From Thermoproteota archaeon (GTDB taxonomy: Archaea > Korarchaeota > Korarchaeia > B14-G2), in NCBI GenBank assembly GCA_003661385.1, contig QMWA01000027.1, positions 1-13,220 on the forward strand: a DNA stretch of 13,220 nucleotides. Reading direction: 5' to 3'. Below, piece after piece: positions 1 to 5,958 of the stretch (the stretch's first letter is position 1; every line of letters starts with the position of its first letter). The translations under genes were made by a program, and so were the position numbers. The notes below the pieces were generated by a model. That model did no database searches. It was not told the origin of the DNA and worked only from the letters and a program-made list of their open reading frames with translations.

Positions 1-102
1 CTGCCGCTAGCAGTGCAGTGCCCAGCTTGCTCAAGCCTCGAGACGGTGATACTGGATGGAAGAGGGTGTGTAGTAAGGAGCATAAGAGCAGAGAGGTCAT
101 GA
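1..102 (+). CDS. hypA: HypA hydrogenase nickel metallochaperone, C-terminal end (partial)
   Basis: Frame 1 is open from the window edge to TGA at 100-102 and gives 33 residues. They contain CPAC (residues 7-10 of the fragment), followed by a short beta-like tail (ETVILDGRG...VVRSIRAE). This matches the end of HypA: the second CxxC of the zinc ribbon, then a strand of the type 'v..G.el.v.sIe.e'. In the family, HypA binds nickel at its N-terminus and uses the zinc site structurally while delivering Ni to [NiFe]-hydrogenase together with HypB. The identification rests on a short piece, but hypB lies directly downstream, which is the usual neighbour. The 5' part lies outside the window. Confidence 0.8.
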   Translation: MPLAVQCPACSSLETVILDGRGCVVRSIRAERS

Positions 103-155
103 GCTGTCTGAACTCTGGCTTCCACCGCAGGCTACTGCCTGAAAGCTAGCAGCAT

Positions 156-162
156 GTTTTTA
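156..162 (+). promoter_or_regulatory. Possible TATA box for hypB
   Basis: A T-rich TTTTTAA lies in the hypA-hypB gap. Its centre is about 26 bp upstream of position 186, which would place a transcript start about 10 nt before the ATG at 196. It would mean that the more upstream ATG at 154 is not used. Weak evidence from one short motif; hypB could equally be read from the hypA transcript. Confidence 0.3.
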
Positions 163-182
163 ACCTCTGGAGGAGGAAGCTT

Positions 183-187
183 GGAGG
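183..187 (+). promoter_or_regulatory. Shine-Dalgarno site that decides the hypB start
   Basis: GGAGG, complementary to the archaeal 16S 3' end, sits 8 nt before the ATG at 196. The in-frame ATG at 154 has no comparable site, so 196 is preferred. Confidence 0.6.
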
Positions 188-195
188 GAAGCTGG

Positions 196-1068
196 ATGAG
201 CGCTGGCAGGCTTAAGAAGGCCTTGGAGCACTACTATGAGCATACTGCTGAGCACGCTGAGAAGCTCCGTGAGTATGCTGAGATGGCTAGGGGGGAGGGA
301 GCAGCTGGAGCTTCCCAGAAGCTTGAGCTTGCAGCTGAGCTCATGGATAGAGCAGCTGAGGCCATCAGGAGCGCCTGCATGAGCCTTAGCGAGGGGCCCT
401 CTAGGGTCATTGAGGCTGAGAGCCATGAGATCCTTGACATAGAGGTTGAGGAGAGTCTTCTCGAGGTGAATAGGAGGATTGCTGAGGAGAACAGAAGGCT
501 CCTCGATGAGCGCGGGGTCTATGTGGTCGAGTTCATGGGGTCTATTGGCTCAGGGAAGACTAGCTTGATCGAGGCTTTGGTCGAGAAGCTCAAGGAGAGG
601 TATAGGATTGGGTATGTGGCTGGCGACTTGACCACCACCATTGACGCTGACAGGGTAGGTAGGCATGGGGTTCCTGTAGTCCAGCTTAACACTGGAAGGG
701 AGTGCCACCTCGATGCAAACCTCTTCAGAAAGGCCCTATACCAGCTTGACCTCAATGGAATAGACTTGCTGCTGGTTGAGAACGTTGGGAACCTGATCTG
801 CCCAGCTGACTTCCCACTAGGCTCTCACAGGAAGGTTGTGGTTGTGAGCGTGACTGAGGGCGAGCACATGGTTAGGAAGCACCCCATCATATTCAAGGAA
901 GCTGACGTAGCTGTCATAAACAAAGTTGACCTGGCAGAGGAGATGGGTGTGAGCCCAAGCTCCCTTGAGAGGGACGCTAAGGAGCTTAACCCCAGGATAA
1001 AGGTTGTTAAGACGAGCGTGAAGACTGGTGACGGCATAGATGAGCTTGTGGAGGCCCTAGGACTCTAG
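196..1068 (+). CDS. hypB: HypB, GTPase for nickel insertion into hydrogenase
   Basis: HypB is a SIMIBI-class GTPase that works with HypA to load Ni into [NiFe]-hydrogenase precursors in the cytoplasm. With the start at 196 it has 290 residues. The Walker A loop is GSIGSGKT (115-122). The metal-site segment GRECHLDA has C170 and H171, and a further Cys lies in NLICPADFPLG (C202). VSVTEG follows, and the guanine-specificity motif is NKVD (242-245). The core (about residues 75-290) fits the usual archaeal size of about 220 residues. In front is an extra region of roughly 75 residues, rich in Ala/Glu/Lys/Leu, predicted helical, with a few His (12, 16, 20). It is not the poly-His or CxxCGC start of some bacterial HypB. 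The gene begins 93 nt after hypA. A longer form starting at ATG 154 is possible but has no ribosome site. Confidence 0.93.
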   Translation: MSAGRLKKALEHYYEHTAEHAEKLREYAEMARGEGAAGASQKLELAAELMDRAAEAIRSACMSLSEGPSRVIEAESHEILDIEVEESLLEVNRRIAEENRRLLDERGVYVVEFMGSIGSGKTSLIEALVEKLKERYRIGYVAGDLTTTIDADRVGRHGVPVVQLNTGRECHLDANLFRKALYQLDLNGIDLLLVENVGNLICPADFPLGSHRKVVVVSVTEGEHMVRKHPIIFKEADVAVINKVDLAEEMGVSPSSLERDAKELNPRIKVVKTSVKTGDGIDELVEALGL

Positions 1069-1124
1069 CTGTGGTGCTGGAGCCGTGTAAGCCGGGGGCT
1101 TCTGGCGCCAAATGCGTGGTTGAG

Positions 1125-1132
1125 CTTAAATA
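1125..1132 (+). promoter_or_regulatory. TATA box of the C25 peptidase gene
   Basis: CTTAAATA is a good archaeal TATA element. Its centre is about 26 bp upstream of 1155, giving an expected leader of only about 9 nt before the TTG start at 1164. A GGTG at 1157-1160 could act as a weak ribosome site. Confidence 0.55.
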
Positions 1133-1163
1133 CCGTGTAGCTGCCTGGGTTCTAGTGGTGTAG

Positions 1164-3347
1164 TTGAGGGTAGTCAAGGCTTTGGCCTCGCTCGTCGTGC
1201 TGGCTGCTCTCATGGTTCAGCCTACAGCAAGCCTAGAGCGGGACCTGGAGCTCACCGTGGAGGTGCCTGAGCCCAGGGTGTGGGTTGAGGACAGAGAGCT
1301 GCACCTGAGCTTCCATCCTGTTGCAGAAGCCCACAGGTATGGGGTGGCAGTGCTTGTGCCTAATGGCTGGGATGTCAGTGAGGTGCTAGCTGAGCCCATT
1401 GAAGTAGAGCCCTTGGGCGAGGGGGTTGTCTGCAGCACAGGAGAGCTGCTGGAGTACGGTGGGACACACAGCTTTAGGGGCTATAGGATAGCTCTCATAT
1501 CGATCGGAGCTGTAAGGTACCAGGGGCTTAGAGCTGAGCTCGTCAGGAAGGTGAGGCTTGTACTGAAGCTTAAGCCAGCAAGCTACGTGTACCCATACGA
1601 GTTCCCCCTGGTTGAGAGGTGGATTGAGAGAAACGTGGTGAACCCCTGGGAGCTTGAGAGCTATAGGCCAGTACACATGTCAGTAGACTACCTGATCATA
1701 ACCAGAGAGATGTTCCTCCAGGCTCTCCAGAGCTTTGTGAACTGGAAGAAGTCGCTAGGCTTCAAGGTGAAGGTTGCTACGCTGGAGGAGATCGTCAGAA
1801 CGCAGGGCGGTAGAGACTCAGCTGAGAAGATAAGGAACTACATAAGGCAGCTCTATGGGAGAGAAGCTGTCAAGTGGGTCCTCCTGGTGGGGGACGCAGA
1901 CCCAGATGACGTGCATAGGGAGCCTAAGTACTTGGTTGACAAGCCATGGGAGATCCCAGTGAGGTACGCCTACAACCCAGATGGAGTGGAGAGGTTTGGG
2001 ATAATTGAGCCTCCAGTCAGCTACACTCCAACAGACATGTACTACGCCTGCCTAGATGGCACATGGGACAAGGACAGGGATGGGGTGTATGGGGAGTCTA
2101 GGAGGAACTCGACTGAAAACGAGGTGGACTGGTTCCCTGAAGTGTACGTTGGCAGGCTCTGCGTCAGGACTGTTGAGGAGCTGAGAGACATGCTGGCTAA
2201 GGCAGTGAGCTACGAGAAAAACGCACCTAAGGAGCTCACTATGCTGCTGATAGGGTGCCAGACGCATGAGCACGAGGACACCTCCAGGATAGCAGAGTAC
2301 ATAGCTAAGTTTGCTCCACCAGATGTGAGGGTCATCAGGATATACGAGAGGTTTGGGAACCTCTCGCACTCTAACGTCGTGAAGACCATAAACAAGTATG
2401 ATCCTCAGCTAATCAGCATAGGAGCTCACGGCAACGAGTATGAGCTCGGCACCAGGATGAGAGGAGGAGAGACTATACTCAGCATAAGAGACACGCTCAC
2501 GCTTCGAGGAAGAGGGTTCATTGCGTTCGTCTACGCTTGCGCAAGCAACGCCTTCGACATGCTTGGGATACCGTACTACTTCGGTGAGATGCTGATGAAG
2601 GACCCAGATGGCTCAGCTGTAGCCTACATAGGTGCAACGAGGACAATATGGACTGGCAGAGAGTGGCAGCAGTACGAGTTCTGGAAGGAGATGTTCCAGG
2701 AAGGCAACTACTTCCCTGGCTCAGCACTCTACAACGCCAAGATATCGATGCTTGTTGCAGGCGGCTCCTACGACGATGAGGCAACCAGGAAGAACGTTTT
2801 CGCCATGTGCTTGCTTGGAGACCCAGCCTTGATGATCAGAGCTGGAGCGAACCCAGTAAGCTACCTCTCACTCAGGCTAAGGGCTGCACTGGAGAAGGCT
2901 AAGATCACAGCTGAGACAGACGCAGACAGGGAGATAGCTAAGCTGATAGCTTCGAGCGGCAAGAGCCTGGTAGACAAGATATTGGTTGGAGGCCCGTTCT
3001 CCAACAGGCTGGCAAGAGAGCACAACCCAAGCTGGCTTCAGTTCAAGAGGGAAGACAGCAGCATTGTGATGGTTGTGAAGAACAGGAGGTTCGAGTTCAC
3101 ACCAGACATGTGGAGCAGCAGAGACTATGGGATAGCGCTCGTCTTGAGGCACAAGAGAGGCTACCTGATAATGCTAGAGGGGATAACCAGGTATGGAACC
3201 AGAGCTGCTACGCTCTACCTGCTCAACAACATAGATGTCTTCCTGAACACCAAGGCTGTAGTAGTAGAGTGGGTGGATGTGAACGGAGACCACATGGTCG
3301 ATGCGAACGAGGTCAAGGAGGTGTGGAGCATAGCCATCGAGGGCTAG
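1164..3347 (+). CDS. Secreted gingipain-like cysteine peptidase (family C25)
   Basis: 727 residues from a TTG start. Residues 1-23 form a signal peptide: a lysine at 5, then a hydrophobic stretch 6-18, then PTAS. A prodomain-like segment runs to about 165. The C25 catalytic domain follows at about 170-560. The catalytic His is in GAHG (H422) and the nucleophile Cys in VYACASN (C459); the family uses this His/Cys dyad with a caspase-like fold. An acidic calcium-type loop DKDRDG (302-307) precedes the VYVGRL segment, both typical of C25. From about 600 a separate C-terminal module begins (LVGGP, 607-611). It ends with a near-perfect 12-residue EF-hand loop, D705-N707-D709-D713-E716. The protein is expected to act outside the membrane. 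The same C-terminal module occurs in the next gene downstream. Substrate unknown; the peptidase class is clear. Confidence 0.9.
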   Translation: MRVVKALASLVVLAALMVQPTASLERDLELTVEVPEPRVWVEDRELHLSFHPVAEAHRYGVAVLVPNGWDVSEVLAEPIEVEPLGEGVVCSTGELLEYGGTHSFRGYRIALISIGAVRYQGLRAELVRKVRLVLKLKPASYVYPYEFPLVERWIERNVVNPWELESYRPVHMSVDYLIITREMFLQALQSFVNWKKSLGFKVKVATLEEIVRTQGGRDSAEKIRNYIRQLYGREAVKWVLLVGDADPDDVHREPKYLVDKPWEIPVRYAYNPDGVERFGIIEPPVSYTPTDMYYACLDGTWDKDRDGVYGESRRNSTENEVDWFPEVYVGRLCVRTVEELRDMLAKAVSYEKNAPKELTMLLIGCQTHEHEDTSRIAEYIAKFAPPDVRVIRIYERFGNLSHSNVVKTINKYDPQLISIGAHGNEYELGTRMRGGETILSIRDTLTLRGRGFIAFVYACASNAFDMLGIPYYFGEMLMKDPDGSAVAYIGATRTIWTGREWQQYEFWKEMFQEGNYFPGSALYNAKISMLVAGGSYDDEATRKNVFAMCLLGDPALMIRAGANPVSYLSLRLRAALEKAKITAETDADREIAKLIASSGKSLVDKILVGGPFSNRLAREHNPSWLQFKREDSSIVMVVKNRRFEFTPDMWSSRDYGIALVLRHKRGYLIMLEGITRYGTRAATLYLLNNIDVFLNTKAVVVEWVDVNGDHMVDANEVKEVWSIAIEG

Positions 3348-3351
3348 CTTA

Positions 3352-3375
3352 TAGCCAGCGATGTACTGCTGGCTA
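3352..3375 (+). repeat. Perfect inverted repeat just after the peptidase stop
   Basis: TAGCCAGC (3352-3359) and GCTGGCTA (3368-3375) form an 8-bp stem with an 8-nt loop, 4 nt after the stop codon. It could be a 3'-end stabilising hairpin or a protein-binding palindrome. No T-run follows, so it is not a typical archaeal terminator. Confidence 0.5.
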
Positions 3376-3677
3376 GCACCATGGTGGCCTAGAGGCGCGT
3401 GAAGCCTTCGAGGTTGATGGCGTGTGCACTGCCTTTCATCGGTAAGAGGCCTGACCTCAGTGCTCGTGGGCAAGAGAGGCTGGAGCCCCGGGGTCTACGT
3501 GACCACTAGCTGCAGCAGCCTGCTCCTAGCCTCCCTTACCTCCAGCCTCTAGCGCCACCTAGCCCTCCTCGGCCTCTGAGAAGCCATGAGCCTATTAGGC
3601 GTGTAAGCTACTTGAGGCTGGTGTGATGAAGCTAGCTGCTGGCTTTAGCCCTGCTCCAGGCTCCGCCCTAGGTTAAG
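3376..3677. other. Gene-free intergenic stretch
   Basis: About 300 bp without a convincing gene on either strand. Open frames are short (the longest starting with ATG, at 3418, is about 30 codons) and resemble no family. I see no tRNA T-arm, no repeat array and no IS ends. The stretch 3500-3590 is C-rich on this strand. A GTGATGA at about 3623 resembles a C box but has no D box at the right distance. It may simply hold the 3' and 5' flanks of the two secreted-protein genes. Confidence 0.5.
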
Positions 3678-3685
3678 CTTTAATA
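3678..3685 (+). promoter_or_regulatory. TATA box of the 412-residue surface protein gene
   Basis: CTTTAATA in an otherwise GC-rich region puts the expected transcript start near 3708, giving a leader of about 28 nt. The leader contains AGGTG at 3725-3729, 6 nt before the ATG at 3736 and a good match to the archaeal anti-Shine-Dalgarno. This gene therefore seems to have its own promoter, separate from the peptidase gene. Confidence 0.5.
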
Positions 3686-3735
3686 CCTCCTTATGGAAGG
3701 CTGATAAGTACATGCCTGCCTAAAAGGTGTGAGGT

Positions 3736-4974
3736 ATGCTGGGAAGAAGGCTGCTTGCTGCTCTGCTTGTCACCACAATGCTGCTAACAGTAGCCTATGC
3801 TGGTGTAAATGTCGCTGTTGCGCAAGACTACCTTTGGCATGGGGTGCAGGAGTTTGTGATCCTTGCTAACGGGACAATGATATATAGGAATAAGATCAGG
3901 ATCATATGGGGTGAGCTCGGGGGAGAGACTAGGGAGCTTACTCCAGAGGAGTGGGAGGAGTATAAGAGCAGGCCTGGTGTCCAGAGGCTGTTCCAATCTC
4001 TGTCAGAGGGGAGGCTTGTCACAGACTTCTACACCTTGATCGGGCTAGGCTACCACAACGGGACAGACTTCACCGTGTACGACCCAGACTACAGGCTGTA
4101 CAAGGTGTTCCAGGGCTTTAAGCTTGATGACGAGGAGCACAGCTTCTACCAGGAGTTCCTAGTGTACTGGCCTAGAGCTAGGAACTGGGAGAGGGTTGAG
4201 GAGGGCATCAAGTTCACGTTCCTGGATGTATGGCACTATGATAACCCTGATGCGTGGATAGACGAGCTGACATTTAAGTTCGGGTCGGGAGTGAAGCTCG
4301 TGAGAGCTGTCGCCATCGACGACTTTGGAGACGAGGTGGAGCCCCATGAGCAGACTGAGGACATGGTGAGGTGGGTCTGGCCTCAGAACGGGAACATATA
4401 CCAGTATGAGATCACGATAACGTTCGATGGAATAGACAAGATCCCTGGGCTAGTAGGGCTGGACGCGCACTTCTACAACTTCACTCTCGAGAAGCCAATG
4501 ATATACATATCAAATGACATCGACGCCGAGCACTACCACAAGCTGAGGAAGCTGATTGAGCTGCCTGGAATGAGCATATCGCCAGGCAAGGCCTCCCCTG
4601 ACAAGCACTGGTTCATTGTGGGTGGGCCTATCGCTGTGCCTGAGGCTGCTGAGGTCAACAGCCTGGTTGGGATAGAGTTCGTGAAGGAAGCTGATGGCAT
4701 AAAGCTGGTGTATGGCGGTCAGGAGTACAAGATGACCTTTGACATGTTTGGGAAGGAGGACTGGGCTATAATAGGAGCATACGAGCAGGACGGCAGGATA
4801 ATCTACTTCATCCAGGGGATATCCAGGTTTGGGACTGCAGCTGGCGTCCTATGGGTTAGCAAGTGTGAGTACAGGAAGAAGCCTGCTGCACCACCTTACA
4901 TAATCCACTGGGTTGATAGGAACGGGAATGGGAGAGCTGACCCAGCAGACATTATAGAGCTCGTGTATCCATAG
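3736..4974 (+). CDS. Secreted surface protein of unknown function with the same C-terminal module as the peptidase
   Basis: 412 residues. The N-terminus is a signal peptide (Arg 4-5, hydrophobic 6-28, cleavage likely near VAVA-QD at 29-30). I do not recognise the main body (about 31-285): it is rich in Tyr/Trp/Asp/Glu, looks beta-rich, has no further membrane segment, and carries possible N-glycosylation sites NGT (45, 108) and NFT (248). From about 290 it aligns by eye with the end of the C25 peptidase. IVGGP (294-298) matches LVGGP, then FDMFGKEDWAIIGA matches TPDMWSSRDYGIAL, GISRFGTAAGVLW matches GITRYGTRAATLY, and HWVDRNGNG matches EWVDVNGDH. The final loop D394-N396-N398-D402-D405 is a degenerate EF-hand. 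A VGGP-type module is reminiscent of archaeal S-layer and surface proteins, from memory only. Function is unknown; a cell-surface location is likely. A convergent gene ends 10 bp downstream. Confidence 0.8.
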   Translation: MLGRRLLAALLVTTMLLTVAYAGVNVAVAQDYLWHGVQEFVILANGTMIYRNKIRIIWGELGGETRELTPEEWEEYKSRPGVQRLFQSLSEGRLVTDFYTLIGLGYHNGTDFTVYDPDYRLYKVFQGFKLDDEEHSFYQEFLVYWPRARNWERVEEGIKFTFLDVWHYDNPDAWIDELTFKFGSGVKLVRAVAIDDFGDEVEPHEQTEDMVRWVWPQNGNIYQYEITITFDGIDKIPGLVGLDAHFYNFTLEKPMIYISNDIDAEHYHKLRKLIELPGMSISPGKASPDKHWFIVGGPIAVPEAAEVNSLVGIEFVKEADGIKLVYGGQEYKMTFDMFGKEDWAIIGAYEQDGRIIYFIQGISRFGTAAGVLWVSKCEYRKKPAAPPYIIHWVDRNGNGRADPADIIELVYP

Positions 4975-4984
4975 CCCTAACCCC

Positions 4985-4991
4985 TTATTTT
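4985..4991 (+). terminator. Possible short T-rich terminator
   Basis: TTATTTT 10 bp after the stop of the 412-residue protein gene is the kind of short T-tract at which archaeal RNA polymerase stops. It overlaps the stop codon of the convergent gene. Tentative. Confidence 0.25.
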
Positions 4992-5958
4992 GGCCTCAAG
5001 TAGTCTCCTGGCGCTGTCCCGATGGCCACCTGGTAGCACTCTTCTCCGTTTGAGACCAGCTCTAATGTCCCCCTGAACTTTATGTGCTCCCCTTCTTTGA
5101 ATAGGCTTCTGTGCTCTCCGTTCCATGAGACTAGCTGCACAGGCTGTGGTGTTATGGTGGGGTTGGCTATCTTGTACACTGCAGGCCTGTAGTGGGATAG
5201 CTTGCTGTCTATGATCCTGCATGACCCCCTGACTCTCGCTACTGGCGTGAATCTCCTCTCCCCGTATCTCTCTGCTGCCTCGTGCCTTGGCTTTACTGCG
5301 TTGATGACAAACCTGGCTCCCTGTAGACTCCGCGGTTCAGCCTCCTCTTGGAGATCCAGTCTACCCTGGTGATCTCGAGGCGCCCCTTAGCTTCTAGAGA
5401 CAGGGCTGCCTCTATCACTCTGGTATAGTTTTCAGCTCCTTCTACTGCTAGGTCTATGTCTGAGCTGGATGTGTGCATCTGTAAGGCTATGGAGCCTCTC
5501 AGGCCTATCGTGTACTCTGGTAGCTTGGCTTCCCTCTCAAGCTCCTGCATGAGCTCTAGGGCCTTCTGCTCTAGGGGGTCTCTCCTGGGCTTCTCTTCTA
5601 CTGCCAGCCTGCCTTCCTGTGGTGTTATGTGGCGCTCTATTCTCGATGTGGGCACTGCTATGAGCTCTTTTCCGAGGTATGGGCAGCAGTAGACGTAGGC
5701 TGGGAAGTGCTCTCTGAGCACGCTGAGGCTTCTCAGGTATCCTCTAGGTGTCAGCGCGTCTACTTGCCTGAGCATCGTTGTGCCAGCTAGCCTCCACCTT
5801 ACCCCCTCGTATTCCCCTGGGAACAGGTGCTTTAGCTCCTCTGGTATGTACTTCAGGGCTGCTATCACCCTGGATGGGGGGTGGGTGTAGCCTAGTACTG
5901 TGAATATGAGCTTGTCTCTGGTCAGGAGAATGTCCCCATCTCTGTACACAGTGGTCAC
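4985..5958 (-). pseudogene. Nucleotidyltransferase-fold protein, interrupted by a -1 frameshift
   Basis: Read from GTG at 5958, the frame gives 213 good residues up to VYR (last codon 5322-5320), then quickly runs to a stop at 5293-5295. Re-reading one base at 5320 (GGG at 5321-5319, perhaps once GGGG) continues as GARFVINAV... for 111 more residues to TAA at 4985-4987. The joined product is about 324 residues, close to the 341 of the upstream paralogue, and the tail matches it: RIIDS/EVIDD, YRPAVYKI/YIPSVWLV, LVSW/VVSY, GEHIKFRGTLELV/GETIIAAGVLEEV. The first part has the shared GYTHP (23-27) and the polymerase-beta-type motif GS (155-156) with DID (167-169). The start overlaps the upstream stop as GTGA, implying coupled translation. 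The family resembles the archaeal 'predicted nucleotidyltransferase' group; substrate unknown. The gene is either a fresh pseudogene or a sequencing error; recoding is less likely because no slippery heptamer is visible. Confidence 0.75.

Noticed and set aside
128-141. Small inverted repeat CAGGC-TACT-GCCTG between hypA and hypB
   Set aside because: The stem is only 5 bp and no T-run follows. Such hairpins occur by chance in GC-rich DNA.
154-195. Longer HypB start at ATG 154
   Set aside because: There is no ribosome site before 154, while the ATG at 196 has GGAGG 8 nt upstream. The extra 14 residues look like untranslated leader.
1089-1101. AAGCC-GGG-GGCTT hairpin after hypB as a terminator
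   Set aside because: A 5-bp stem with no following T-tract; too weak to call.
2052-2369. Long open frame antisense to the C25 peptidase
   Set aside because: It has no family-like sequence and lies fully inside a gene with clear catalytic motifs. It is a shadow of biased codon use, as are the other opposite-strand frames over real genes.
3623-3710. GTGATGA resembling the C box of a C/D guide RNA
   Set aside because: The next CTGA lies about 75 nt later, at about 3701, with no D'/C' pair between. That spacing does not fit an archaeal C/D RNA, so I do not call it.
4977-5222. 81-residue minus-strand frame overlapping the end of the nucleotidyltransferase gene
   Set aside because: It is the third, wrong frame across the broken gene's tail. 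The frame matching the paralogue is the one ending at 4985.
5315-5325. Programmed -1 ribosomal frameshift in the second nucleotidyltransferase gene
   Set aside because: The site AGG-GAG has no X-XXY-YYZ slippery heptamer and I see no strong downstream stem-loop. Loss of one G from a G-run is simpler.
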